From an uncultured bacterium (lineage in GTDB: Bacteria > Cyanobacteriota > Vampirovibrionia > Gastranaerophilales > Gastranaerophilaceae): a DNA stretch of 64,000 nt. Under the pieces are notes generated by a model. The model was not told the origin of the DNA. It saw only the letters and a list, made by a program, of their open reading frames with translations, and did not search any database. Positions 39,901 through 48,634 of this stretch are shown here, in pieces. The translations under genes and the position numbers were made by a program. The stretch covers positions 89,256 through 153,255 of the forward strand of contig CABQAQ010000006.1 in assembly GCA_902462155.1 (NCBI GenBank). Direction: 5' to 3'. Positions within the stretch are counted from its first letter, which is position 1. Every line of letters starts with the position of its first letter.

Positions 39901-40088
39901 GATTTATTTGCATCCAAGAGTTCTTTTGATATAGGAGGTGGAGGACAAGTTGGTACAGGTGGTTTCTTAGGGATGTATGTTTTAGGAGGAACCGGTGGTG
40001 GATTTTTTTTTGTTTTTAGTGACTCATTAGAAAGTGGGGTCTTAAAAGACGATTCACTATAAGAATGATTATGTCTATTAATACTCAT
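36963..40088 (-). CDS. Large calpain-like cysteine protease, paralogue 3, with SH3-ligand-like proline repeats
   Basis: The 1041-residue product has the clearest calpain signature of the family. KQGIIGDCYLLTSL carries the nucleophile Cys688, IIFSHAYGTIG the His986, and NINPHNN the Asn1012 in an NP motif like calpain NPW. The N-terminus has two 37-residue repeats (28-64, 65-101) built of PPPVPPKTYIP and PPVPTCPPPP; PPVPPK fits the class II SH3 ligand PxxPx(K/R). A long coiled-coil follows (about 210-545). A second proline tract, LQPPQPPIPPEPSNI in three copies (825-869), is inserted between Cys and His. It has no signal peptide. AAGGAG 7 bp before the ATG fixes the start. Only the core and the LNISNKTLGLLF segment before the Cys are shared with paralogues 1 and 2. 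Confidence 0.78.
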   Translation of the reverse strand: MSINRHNHSYSESSFKTPLSNESLKTKKNPPPVPPKTYIPKKPPVPTCPPPPISKELLDANKSKKNPPPVPPKTYIPEKPPVPTCPPPPIPKELLDANKSKEFTQSIHTDYISQQKTADKMLNSVYNDDNLIMDEEDIIEDFRIVKRDTPIFPEVRMINLDHSTEIPKKPNLQNLNINPLPTIPIQVGNLPIINIPGLNIPRMNIPGMNILRANNNSLMNLQQLTKDIQDTHNRLMSMIEDPEVPEEKKDLCKELFQKYKLTLETTNIPANLPGYQYDNLRNDKDYVDLSLNLFDSINAKIQNLTQRKANLTQLNDELKGNYQLGQFDVSSIDREIETLTSMKKNIIDNHNKVIIESAKIPANSPIENRSELLSIKTNNFQMIDSLTKTPGFTKIFSLYNKIESLKSELQNIMQNNTNTDKKYIQNLEQEISLSQKQLNKLASKKCTVSAKKYLKNNAKSRPYQNDQVEYRTYQDILNNITVLKAQNTKVDQIISKENDELVSKINLKQATLQNANTKEEKIKIDKEIKSMKEFFNALKYIQLYKEDYEPAILELSQAPSDLTKDEIKDKFLKIFDKFSDKISKFEPDYYGIFSRMKRYEDFPRESFDWLRGVIASISEYESCNREFNEYKIDQSTITNPNAKAKISFPFEDEPTELNISNKTLGLLFNQNDDGTLDLSFKQGIIGDCYLLTSLDIIFSNQDFMKEFLQSLKEESYTDESGNEQKKLVITFNKGFDNEYQVKFNIKDQEIEQKGLFADEKAKTKSPIINIFEEAYSLKMILGQLKNKNYDQLSDEQKVVYDKAIAWINGEDISETEEFDNNTTILQPPQPPIPPEPSNILQPPQPPIPPEPSNILQPPQPPIPSEPSILSDDNTIATFLPFINNPNAIIDALIKSHLFQRGNFGQGQNKFASIMSGGVMSDSLTEILSRPFGINGEEVLIPKYTLGFGFNNKTKSPLPKDVQSLLDSIKTKSKNFENPYPDIIFSHAYGTIGNIDNSSIDDNQPWNFARNINPHNNRIVHYNKQEYLDVLHALRFTTIATR
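37485..37620 (-). repeat. Three 45-bp in-frame repeats encoding a proline tract
   Basis: The unit encodes LQPPQPPIPPEPSNI. The three copies differ at very few bases, mainly where one Pro codon is Ser. They lie between the Cys and His parts of the protease core, so copy number could change spacing of the two lobes without disrupting the frame. Confidence 0.85.
39790..40010 (-). repeat. Two 111-bp in-frame repeats encoding proline-rich SH3-ligand-like motifs
   Basis: The near-identical units encode KNPPPVPPKTYIP, a short basic or mixed pair, PPVPTCPPPPI and KELLDANKSK. The plus strand shows the repeated string ggaggaaccggtggtgg. Identity at DNA level suggests recent duplication. Confidence 0.85.
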
Positions 40089-40128
40089 AACGCATCTCCT
40101 TTTTATATAAAAAATAGTACAAAAATAT

Positions 40129-40156
40129 ATATCGGCATGTAAATAAAAAATCTTTA
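40129..40156 (-). promoter_or_regulatory. Sigma-28/SigF-type promoter of calpain-like paralogue 3
   Basis: On the minus strand TAAAGATT is followed after 12 bp by GCCGATAT, 41 bp before the ATG. The core GCCGATAT and the following TAT are the same as upstream of paralogue 1. The spacing is one base longer than the FliA consensus. Confidence 0.55.
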
Positions 40157-40281
40157 AGTAAAGAACTATTTAGGTAAAGAATTATTAAGAACTAAAGCAA
40201 AATGTAATAATAAAAAGAATTTATAGTAGAATTAGAGTATAAAAGAATAAAATATAAAAAAGTATAAGGTCCAAAATAAAA

Positions 40282-41922
40282 ATGAAATATTCAAAATACT
40301 CAATTGTGATAATAGGAAGTGGTATAGCAGGACTTTATTCGGCAATAAAAATGTCAGAGGCAATGCATATACCTGATGATATACTAGTAATAACAAAATC
40401 GATATTATCAGAATCGAATTCGAACTATGCCCAAGGAGGAATAGTTGCTGTAATGCCGGACAGAAATAAAAAAGATAGCGTAGAGTTACATATTTCTGAC
40501 ACGTTGAAAGCAGGAGATGGACTTTGTGATTTTGATACAGTAAAGTTTATATCAGAAAATAGTAATCTTGTGATAAATGATTTATTAAACTGTGGTGTAA
40601 ATTTTGATAGAGATAAGAATAAAAACGATTTAAAATTCACATTAGAAGGAGCCCATAGTACAAAAAGGATTTTACACGCAGGAGGAGATGCAACAGGTTA
40701 TAATATAGAAAAAGTACTTATCGAGAAAGTAAGAAATAATGATACAATAACAGTATACGAAAAGACCATGGCAGTTGAGTTACTAATAGATAAAAACAGA
40801 GATTGCAAGGGTGTAATAGTTTATAACGAAATGACACAAGAATACGAGGTAATATACTCATCCGCAGTAATATTAGCAACAGGAGGTTTAGGTCAATTAT
40901 ATAAACATACAACAAATCCAAAAGTAACAACAGGCGATGGAATAGCTTTAGCATATAAAAGTGGAGCAGAAATACAGGATTTAGAGTTTGTTCAATTTCA
41001 CCCGACAGCATTTGCATTACAAGACGAAGAAAGCGAACATATGTTTTTAGTTTCCGAGGCTTTAAGAGGTGAGGGTGCAAAACTTACAGATGTAAACGGC
41101 ATTGAGTTTATGGAAAAGTATGATAAAGAACGAAAAGAACTTGCTTCACGAGATATAGTTACAAGAGCTATATATACAGAAATGGCATTAAATAATTATA
41201 AATATATGTATCTTGATGCAAGAAAAATAGATAAAAATGTATTTAAAGATAGATTTCCAACAATATATACAAATTGTAAGAAGTATGAAATAGAGCCATC
41301 AATAGATCTTATACCGGTAACACCGGCAGCACATTATACTATGGGAGGAGTTAAAACGAGCATAGAAGGTAAAACAAGTGTAAAGAATTTATATGCAATA
41401 GGCGAAGTATCATCTACTGGTATGCACGGAGCAAATAGATTAGCTAGTAATTCTTTACTTGAATGTGTTGTATCTGCTTATGAATTATGCAATTATTTGA
41501 GTTTTATGAACTTAGAAATAGCAAATAAAATTGACGACTCCATAATAGAAACAATAAAAAAATATGATACACTTGATGGCTATGAACAACTTGAAGCCGG
41601 TGTATTAAAGTATAAGCTACAGACACTTATGTGGAATAATGTAGGAATAATAAGAGATCAAGATCGTCTAATAAAAGCACGAGGTGAATTAGATGAGATA
41701 AAGAAAGAGTTTCCATTTGAAAACAAATGCTTTTCAATAGAAGAGTATGAGTTAAGAAATATGTTAATTTGTGCTACATTGTTAATCAATGCGGCTTTAA
41801 ATAGAAAAGAATCTAGAGGAGCTCATTATAGAAAAGATTATAAAAATAAATTAGAATCTGCAAAACACCAGATTATAAAAAAAGGAGATAAAACGTCTGA
41901 TGATAAAATTTATATTACCTAG
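40282..41922 (+). CDS. nadB: L-aspartate oxidase
   Basis: NadB oxidises aspartate to iminoaspartate in de novo NAD synthesis. The 546-residue flavoprotein has the FAD dinucleotide fold VIIGSGIAGLYSAIKMSE, the substrate loop SNYAQGGIVAV, the active-site region EFVQFHPTAF...SEALRGEGAKL, SRDIVTRAI and the C-terminal GMHGANRLASNSLLECV. The last residues overlap nadC by 23 bp. Quinolinate synthase (nadA), the partner enzyme, is not in the window. Confidence 0.95.
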   Translation: MKYSKYSIVIIGSGIAGLYSAIKMSEAMHIPDDILVITKSILSESNSNYAQGGIVAVMPDRNKKDSVELHISDTLKAGDGLCDFDTVKFISENSNLVINDLLNCGVNFDRDKNKNDLKFTLEGAHSTKRILHAGGDATGYNIEKVLIEKVRNNDTITVYEKTMAVELLIDKNRDCKGVIVYNEMTQEYEVIYSSAVILATGGLGQLYKHTTNPKVTTGDGIALAYKSGAEIQDLEFVQFHPTAFALQDEESEHMFLVSEALRGEGAKLTDVNGIEFMEKYDKERKELASRDIVTRAIYTEMALNNYKYMYLDARKIDKNVFKDRFPTIYTNCKKYEIEPSIDLIPVTPAAHYTMGGVKTSIEGKTSVKNLYAIGEVSSTGMHGANRLASNSLLECVVSAYELCNYLSFMNLEIANKIDDSIIETIKKYDTLDGYEQLEAGVLKYKLQTLMWNNVGIIRDQDRLIKARGELDEIKKEFPFENKCFSIEEYELRNMLICATLLINAALNRKESRGAHYRKDYKNKLESAKHQIIKKGDKTSDDKIYIT

Positions 41923-42745
41923 TTTTATAGTAGAAGAACATATTAAAAATTCTTTAAAAGAAGACATAGGGTTTGGTGATATAACAACAGAGTATTTATA
42001 TCAGGAAAATAAAAATATAGAGGCTTATTTAAGAAGTCGTGTTGATGGTATTTTATGCGGTATTGAAATTTTTAAATCGGTATTTAAAATATTATCTAAA
42101 GAAATAGAAGTAGAAACATATTATCAAGATGGAGATAGTATAGTAAAAGATGATGTAATAGCAAAAATAAGCGGTTCTGGTAAAGAAATAATACTAGCAG
42201 AAAGAGTAGCATTAAATTATATCCAGAGGTTAAGTGGAATAGCAAGTGAAACAAAAAAGTATGTAGATATATTAAAACCATATAAAGCTAAAATAGTAGA
42301 TACAAGAAAAAGTACACCGGGCTTTAGAATTTTTGAAAAATATGCTGTCAAAACAGGTGGAGGTAGTTTACACAGATTTAACCTATCAGATTGCGTAATG
42401 ATAAAGGATAATCATATAAAATTAGCCGGATCAATAACAACTGCGGTAGACACGATACGAGAAAACATATCACACGCTCATAAAATAGAAGTAGAGTGTG
42501 ATACAAAAGAACAAGTGATTGAAGCATTAAATTTAAATGTAGATATTATTATGCTAGATAATATGGATGTAGAAAAAATAAAAGAATGTGTAAAAATAAT
42601 AAGTAATAGAGCAATAATAGAAGTAAGTGGTAATGTAAATAAAGAGAATATAGAAAAAATAGCACAATGTGGTGTAGATATAATATCAACAAGTGCATTA
42701 GTTACAAAAGCCGGTACTCTGGATTTAGGTTTAGATATGAAATAA
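41900..42745 (+). CDS. nadC: Quinolinate phosphoribosyltransferase
   Basis: NadC converts quinolinate and PRPP to nicotinate mononucleotide. The 281-residue enzyme shows LKEDIGFGDITTEYL, AERVALNYIQRLSGIASETKKYV, DTRKSTPGFR and KDNHIKLAGS, then the C-terminal barrel part EVSGNVNKENIEKIAQCGVDIIS. Length is standard. The ATG lies within the nadB end, 12 bp after AAAGGAG, so translation is coupled. Confidence 0.95.
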   Translation: MIKFILPSFIVEEHIKNSLKEDIGFGDITTEYLYQENKNIEAYLRSRVDGILCGIEIFKSVFKILSKEIEVETYYQDGDSIVKDDVIAKISGSGKEIILAERVALNYIQRLSGIASETKKYVDILKPYKAKIVDTRKSTPGFRIFEKYAVKTGGGSLHRFNLSDCVMIKDNHIKLAGSITTAVDTIRENISHAHKIEVECDTKEQVIEALNLNVDIIMLDNMDVEKIKECVKIISNRAIIEVSGNVNKENIEKIAQCGVDIISTSALVTKAGTLDLGLDMK

Positions 42746-42764
42746 AGAAAGATATTAAGTAGTA

Positions 42765-42792
42765 TTGCGAAAAAAAATCTTTTTAGTATAAT
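42765..42792 (+). promoter_or_regulatory. Possible promoter of the SNF2-family helicase gene
   Basis: TTGCGA and a perfect TATAAT are separated by 16 bp, 20 bp after the nadC stop and 110 bp before the helicase ATG. A second TATAAT at 42847-42852 lacks a convincing -35. The leader has no other recognised feature. Confidence 0.5.
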
Positions 42793-42902
42793 TAAAAGTG
42801 TTAACATAGATAAGTAAAAGTAATCAGATTTTGGGTGTAGCTAGTATATAATAGAGTAATTAAGATAATAAATAGCTTTGTTACCTGTAAGTAAAGACAA
42901 TA

Positions 42903-45900
42903 ATGATAAATAAAAAAATAAGTAATATGAGTGTTTGTGAATTTAATTATAAATATATAAAAGACAGATCTAGTGCTGGAAGTTTTAGACGTGGCTATGA
43001 AGCATATCATAATAATATAATTCTTGAGTCTGTAAGACAGAATAATATATATAAAGCAAAAGTAAAAGGGAACTATAAAGATGCATACGAAACACAATTA
43101 ATATTTAAAAAAGATCAGGTAAGTGCAAAATGTGATTGCCCTTTAAAAGAGATGTGGTGTAAACACGCAGTAGCATTGGCATTTAAAGCTATAGATGAAA
43201 AAGTCTATGATAATTACGCAATACAACAGTATAAATATCAACCTGATTATTCTGACGAAAATTGTGAACTTGTTTCTGATCCTTTAGGAGATTATATTTT
43301 CCATTTTAACCCAAAAAGAAGGCAGAGTTTCTTTTCTGTATTGGTTATATCTAGAAAAAATCATAAAGTTGTAAGAGATATAGAAGGTATATTAAAAGGT
43401 TTACTTGAAGCACAAAAAAATAATGACGAAATAGAACTGAATAATATTCAAAAAATTGAACTTCTGATCTTACAAAATCTATTAAGATTATCCCGTTTAG
43501 ATAAAAGAGCAGGCTGGTATGATATTCCAATAAATAAATTTGATCCTTTTTTCCAACTGTTATCAAAAGCAGAGGATGTTCTGGATGGAAAAACCAAAGA
43601 AAAATTAAGATTTAAAACTGATATATGGAATCTGAAATTATCTGTAGATTTCTCTATGGCCGGAAATGTATTGTTATCATTAAGTTGGTTACGTACAGAT
43701 AGAAATGACGAATTACCGTTTGAAGAGGTAAGGTATTTTTCAAGACAATTAAAATGGGGACGATATAAAAATATAATATTCCCTTTAAATGTAGCGGTAA
43801 ATTCCATTCCTCAAAAGATAATTAAATCAAGTTTTACTGATGTGAAAGATACTGAAGCTCCACAATTTTTGTTTGAAGAATTGCCCAAAATAGCAAAAAT
43901 TATTCCTTTAAAGTTATCCGAAACAATTCGTAAATTAACAATAGAACAAAGACCTCCTTTAAATATTGTAACGTTAGGATTAGATTATGATGGTTCATTA
44001 AAAGCCTCTTTAGAATTTGAATATGATGGTGTTAAGGTTCCTTATACAAAACAGCAATCACAAAAATTATCATATATAACTATAAAAAAACCAAAAGAGG
44101 ATTTAATTTATTGGGTAAAACGTAATTTCAAGCACGAAGAAGAAGCTTATAAGATGTTATTAGCTTGTAAATTTGCACCTATGCAGACTAATAATTTAGC
44201 TTTAGAAAAAGAAACAGCTATTGATTTTTATAATTACTATATGAGTCAAGCAAGTGATGGGTGGAAATTTATAGAAAAAGACGATATGTCATTTTTTAAA
44301 TTATCAGGTAATCCATTAGAAATAATAGCAAAAATAGATTTTTCTAAACAGACAACAGATAGTTTTGAAATGGAACTATCTGCAAGAGTAGATAAAGAAG
44401 AAATTACGTTTGACGAAGTTTATGATCTTGTAGTTGATGGTAATAAATATTATAGATTCAAAAATAAAGGATTTGTGGAAGTTCCATCTTTGAATATATG
44501 GACTTTATTAAGGACATTCAATACATTTGATGTATATAAAAACGAAGAGAATAAGTACATAGTAAAGACCTATAGAGCTGGTGTCATAAGTGAGATGAAA
44601 AACTTAAATATTCATCTTGAGATGAGTGAAAAGTTTGAAAAATTCTGGCAGCAGATATCAACGTTTTCTGTATCAGGTAATGTAAGAGTACCAAAGAAAG
44701 TTAATGCCGAGTTAAGAGATTACCAGAAAAAAGGGTTTGGTTGGTTATGGTTTTTATATGAATACGGTTTAAATGGTATCTTAGCTGATGATATGGGTTT
44801 AGGAAAAACATTACAAGCATTAACTTTATTGCAGAAAGCAAAGGATAAAAACAAGAAAGCACCTAGTTTAGTTGTTTGTCCTACATCTGTTGTTTTTAAC
44901 TGGGAAAACGAGATTCAGAAATTTACTCCGGATCTGACTTGTTTGACTTTATCAGGTGCTGATAGAAAATCAATGTTCGAAGAGATAGAGAATCACGATA
45001 TAGTAATAACAAGTTATGCGCTTGTAAGAAGAGATATAGAGGAACTAAAAAAACATAATTTTAGATATGTAATTTTAGATGAATCTCAAAATATAAAGAA
45101 TCCGGAATCAATGACCTCACAGAATGTAAAGAAACTAAAATGTGAGCATAAACTAGCTTTATCAGGAACACCTGTTGAAAATAAACTGGAAGAATTATGG
45201 TCAATTTTTGATTTTTTAATGCCCGGATTTTTATTTGATAAATCAGAGTTTAACACAAGATATGTAAATCCGATAATGGAGCATCAAGATAAATCAGTAG
45301 AGAAAAGATTAAAATCTCAAATTTATCCGTTTATTTTAAGAAGAATGAAGCGTGATGTAGCAAAAGACTTACCTGATAAAGTAGAGAATGTTGCATTCTG
45401 TGAATTGACTCCGGATCAAAAAGATTTTTATCTTGAAGTATTGGATAGCACTAAAGAAGAATTATTTAAGTCTATTGAGCAAACAGGGCTTGAAAAGAAT
45501 AGAATGTCAATTTTCTCAGCATTATTAAGGTTAAGACAAATATGTTGTCATCCTAGACTTTACGATAAGGATAATTTAAAAGGAATAAATGAATCCGGTA
45601 AATTTGAACAATTAAAAGACATGTTGAAAGAAATTATTTCCGAAGGTCATAGAGTTCTGTTATTTAGCCAATTTGTAGATATGCTTGATATTATTAGAGG
45701 ATGGCTAATAAAATCTAATATTAAACACGAGTATTTAACAGGTGCTACTAAGAATAGACAAGAGGCTGTTGATAGATTTAATAATAATAGTGATATCCCT
45801 ATATTCCTTGTTAGCTTAAAAGCAGGAGGTACAGGTCTTAATTTGACAGGAGCAGATTATGTTATTCATTATGATCCTTGGTGGAATCCTGCTGTTGAAG

Positions 45901-46106
45901 ATCAAGCTACAGACAGAGCTTATAGAATAGGACAAACTAAGAAAGTGTTTGTCTATAGATTGATTACTAAGGGTACTGTAGAAGAGAAAATTCAAAAATT
46001 AAAAGAACGTAAGCGTAATCTAGTTGATTCTGTTATATCTATAGATAGAAATATTGGTAAATCATTGACATATCAGGATTTAAAAGATATCTTTTCTGTA
46101 GATTAA
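42903..46106 (+). CDS. SWIM-domain SNF2-family helicase
   Basis: The 1067-residue protein begins with a SWIM zinc finger (AKCDCPLKEMWCKHAVALAF, pattern CxCx(n)CxH). A long middle region of the bacterial SNF2-associated type follows, then an SNF2 ATPase with Walker A DDMGLGKTLQALTLL, DESQNIKNPE box (DEAH position) and the helicase C-lobe VSLKAGGTGLNLTGADYVIH...QATDRAYRIGQ. Such RapA/HepA-like enzymes translocate on duplex DNA and remodel nucleoprotein complexes. The gene is monocistronic. It does not belong to a recognisable defence island here. Confidence 0.92.
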   Translation: MINKKISNMSVCEFNYKYIKDRSSAGSFRRGYEAYHNNIILESVRQNNIYKAKVKGNYKDAYETQLIFKKDQVSAKCDCPLKEMWCKHAVALAFKAIDEKVYDNYAIQQYKYQPDYSDENCELVSDPLGDYIFHFNPKRRQSFFSVLVISRKNHKVVRDIEGILKGLLEAQKNNDEIELNNIQKIELLILQNLLRLSRLDKRAGWYDIPINKFDPFFQLLSKAEDVLDGKTKEKLRFKTDIWNLKLSVDFSMAGNVLLSLSWLRTDRNDELPFEEVRYFSRQLKWGRYKNIIFPLNVAVNSIPQKIIKSSFTDVKDTEAPQFLFEELPKIAKIIPLKLSETIRKLTIEQRPPLNIVTLGLDYDGSLKASLEFEYDGVKVPYTKQQSQKLSYITIKKPKEDLIYWVKRNFKHEEEAYKMLLACKFAPMQTNNLALEKETAIDFYNYYMSQASDGWKFIEKDDMSFFKLSGNPLEIIAKIDFSKQTTDSFEMELSARVDKEEITFDEVYDLVVDGNKYYRFKNKGFVEVPSLNIWTLLRTFNTFDVYKNEENKYIVKTYRAGVISEMKNLNIHLEMSEKFEKFWQQISTFSVSGNVRVPKKVNAELRDYQKKGFGWLWFLYEYGLNGILADDMGLGKTLQALTLLQKAKDKNKKAPSLVVCPTSVVFNWENEIQKFTPDLTCLTLSGADRKSMFEEIENHDIVITSYALVRRDIEELKKHNFRYVILDESQNIKNPESMTSQNVKKLKCEHKLALSGTPVENKLEELWSIFDFLMPGFLFDKSEFNTRYVNPIMEHQDKSVEKRLKSQIYPFILRRMKRDVAKDLPDKVENVAFCELTPDQKDFYLEVLDSTKEELFKSIEQTGLEKNRMSIFSALLRLRQICCHPRLYDKDNLKGINESGKFEQLKDMLKEIISEGHRVLLFSQFVDMLDIIRGWLIKSNIKHEYLTGATKNRQEAVDRFNNNSDIPIFLVSLKAGGTGLNLTGADYVIHYDPWWNPAVEDQATDRAYRIGQTKKVFVYRLITKGTVEEKIQKLKERKRNLVDSVISIDRNIGKSLTYQDLKDIFSVD

Positions 46107-46150
46107 CCTCATAAAAAGATATAATATGAAAGATAGAAAATATTATTTTT

Positions 46151-48526
46151 ATGGAAAATAGCTTATTTATTTTTGGATCTATATTTGCTGTTTATTTATT
46201 AGGATTAATAGCTTTTTTTTCATCCTCTATTATTCCAGTATCTTTTATAATTTTAATTATATTAATCTTACTTCTTATAAAAAATTGTATAAAGCCAATA
46301 AATGCGTTTATATTGTATCTTATTTTTGCTTTTGCTCTTTTAAATTGTCATATTCAGATAAAATCAGAGGATGATTTAAGTAATATAGCGCCAATAAATA
46401 ATATAACTATTAAGGGTATAGTTTCAAGTATACCTGAGTTTAAGTCTGATAATAAGCTTAGGTTTTTTCTTGATGTTGAAAGTGTTAAAAATAATAATTT
46501 ATCTCAGAATATAAAAGCTAAAACTATTGTTAATATTATATTAAATGATAGAAATAAAAAAGAGCTTAATGGACTTAAAATAGGTAATACTATAGAACTA
46601 GAAGGTAATTTAAAACTACCGTTTAAGCCAATAAGTCCTTCACAATTTAATTATGCTGCTTATCTTAAGACTAAAAAAATATTTACTACATTTACATCAA
46701 AAGAAGATGTACCAAAAATTATTTATGAGAAAAAGAATTTAAAGTGGAAATTTTTACAGAAAATAAATGATACAAGAGAGAATATAATTGAGCAACATAG
46801 AAAGTATATAAAGAGTCCAAAAATCGAACTTCTAGGTGGAGTTGTTTTTGGAGATGATGCTGTTAATCCGCCTGAAGAATTACAGCAATCATTTTTGTAT
46901 TCCGGACTGACTCATTTACTTGCTGCTTCAGGACTTAATGTTGGATTAATTTTCGCTTTATCTTACTTCTTTTTAAATCTATTAAGAATTCCTGTAAATG
47001 TAAATTTTATAATATGTATGATACTTATATTATTATATCTTTGTATGACTGGATTTCCACCATCTATTGTACGAGCCGGAATTATGATAGAATTTGTAAT
47101 TTTAGCTAAGTTATTCAGAAATACTACAAATACTCTTTCGGTTGTCAGTTTATCAGCACTATTAATGCTTATTTATAACCCATATTATCTTAAAGATATA
47201 GGCTTTCAATTATCTTTTATTGTAACTTTTGGTCTTATTATATCGACAAATGTTTTTATTAAATTATTTGAAAATTTACCCGATATTATAAAAGGTGATA
47301 TAGCTGCTCCTATTATCTCTCAGATATGGGTATGTCCTATACAGATGTTTTATTTTAATTCATTTACATTATATTCTATTATTGCAAACATAATTGTAAT
47401 ACCTTTTATTTCTATAATAGGTTTCCTTGGATTCTTAAGTAGTTTTCTGGCTATTATTCCTGTTATATCCTCTCAGCTTATAAAAATTCTTGATTTTATT
47501 CTTAATCCGTTACTCTCAATTACTATAAATATTTCAAAATTCTTTTCTATGTTGCCACACTCTATGATTGATACTTTTCAACCTTCTATTCTTCAAATTG
47601 TTATATATTATATACTTCTTATTCTTATAATTAAAGGATTTCAAGAAAACTTTAATATTAAGTATATTAAAACTTCTATTATTTTATTAAGCTTTATATT
47701 AATTATTTCATTTTTCCCTGTAAATAATAAGAATCTTGAAATTTTAACATTTAACCAATTTCAATCGGATTGTACTCTTATTAAAACCCCAAAAAATAAA
47801 TATATACTTATTTATTCTGAAAATAATAATGATAATCCCAAATATTATAAAAAACAAAAAGCCTCTGTAGTAGAATATCTTAAAGATAAAGGTATTAAAA
47901 ATATCGAATTTATTATTTATTCTTCAGATTTTATAAACATTGATATCTTAAATAAATTTCACGTTAAAAAATTAATCGTAAAAGATAATATTAATAAAGA
48001 TTATATTAAATCTCTTGAAATTAAAAACTATTTAAAACTTAATAAAGTTCAGCTTGAATATGCTAAAAATAATCTTGTTATATATGAAGAAAATGGTCTA
48101 AAGTTTACTGTTTATAATAACAGTTTAAAAACAAATAATGATAAAGATAAAATTGTAACTCTGCTTGAAAATAAGGATAAGAAATACTTATTTATATATG
48201 ATATTACAGATAGTAGTTATGAGAATATAAAAAAATTCTTACCTAAGAATGTTGATTTATTAAAGATAATTGATAATCCTCAAAATAGCAATCTGCAAGA
48301 AAAAATAATAACTTATCTGAAACCAAAACATATAATAATAACCTCAACAAGTATGAATAAATTTTCTTATCTTCCTAGAAAAGAAATACTCTCTTTAATT
48401 GATCAGAATAATATTAAAATATGTAATAAACCTTATTACAATACAGTAAAAATTATTAATCATAATAATAGTAACGATGATATTTTTACTTATGATAAAG
48501 AAACACAAAAATTTTCTAAAATTTAG
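46151..48526 (+). CDS. comEC: ComEC/Rec2 family DNA-uptake channel
   Basis: The 791-residue membrane protein has the N-terminal DUF4131-type part (three helices, then the OB-like GNTIELEGNLKLPFKP). The competence domain includes LLGGVVFGDDAVNPPEELQQSFLYSGLTHLLAASGLNVGLI and about eight further helices, and the C-terminal domain is soluble. In most ComEC proteins that domain is a metallo-beta-lactamase fold with an HxHxDH-like motif. Here the corresponding region (FNQFQSDCTLIKTPKNKYIL onward) shows no such cluster, so the nuclease-like site appears lost. ComEC carries single-stranded DNA across the inner membrane. No comEA or comF gene is adjacent. The start lacks a good ribosome-binding site. 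Confidence 0.9.
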   Translation: MENSLFIFGSIFAVYLLGLIAFFSSSIIPVSFIILIILILLLIKNCIKPINAFILYLIFAFALLNCHIQIKSEDDLSNIAPINNITIKGIVSSIPEFKSDNKLRFFLDVESVKNNNLSQNIKAKTIVNIILNDRNKKELNGLKIGNTIELEGNLKLPFKPISPSQFNYAAYLKTKKIFTTFTSKEDVPKIIYEKKNLKWKFLQKINDTRENIIEQHRKYIKSPKIELLGGVVFGDDAVNPPEELQQSFLYSGLTHLLAASGLNVGLIFALSYFFLNLLRIPVNVNFIICMILILLYLCMTGFPPSIVRAGIMIEFVILAKLFRNTTNTLSVVSLSALLMLIYNPYYLKDIGFQLSFIVTFGLIISTNVFIKLFENLPDIIKGDIAAPIISQIWVCPIQMFYFNSFTLYSIIANIIVIPFISIIGFLGFLSSFLAIIPVISSQLIKILDFILNPLLSITINISKFFSMLPHSMIDTFQPSILQIVIYYILLILIIKGFQENFNIKYIKTSIILLSFILIISFFPVNNKNLEILTFNQFQSDCTLIKTPKNKYILIYSENNNDNPKYYKKQKASVVEYLKDKGIKNIEFIIYSSDFINIDILNKFHVKKLIVKDNINKDYIKSLEIKNYLKLNKVQLEYAKNNLVIYEENGLKFTVYNNSLKTNNDKDKIVTLLENKDKKYLFIYDITDSSYENIKKFLPKNVDLLKIIDNPQNSNLQEKIITYLKPKHIIITSTSMNKFSYLPRKEILSLIDQNNIKICNKPYYNTVKIINHNNSNDDIFTYDKETQKFSKI

Positions 48527-48565
48527 TCAAAAATATATTTTATAAGTTATAAACTAAATCTAAAA

Positions 48566-48594
48566 TTGTTTATTATTTTATAATGATTTATAAT
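48566..48594 (+). promoter_or_regulatory. Promoter of the nitrilase-family gene
   Basis: TTGTTT and TATAAT are separated by exactly 17 bp and lie 40 bp before the ATG. It is a fair housekeeping match in a short intergenic gap. Confidence 0.5.
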
Positions 48595-48634
48595 AAAATT
48601 GAGTATATAAGATAGAAAAAATAGGTTAAAAATA

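Noticed and set aside
43351..43807. Minus-strand open frames opposite the SNF2 helicase
   Set aside because: The plus-strand gene is long, continuous and strongly identified; the antisense frames lack starts with ribosome-binding sites.
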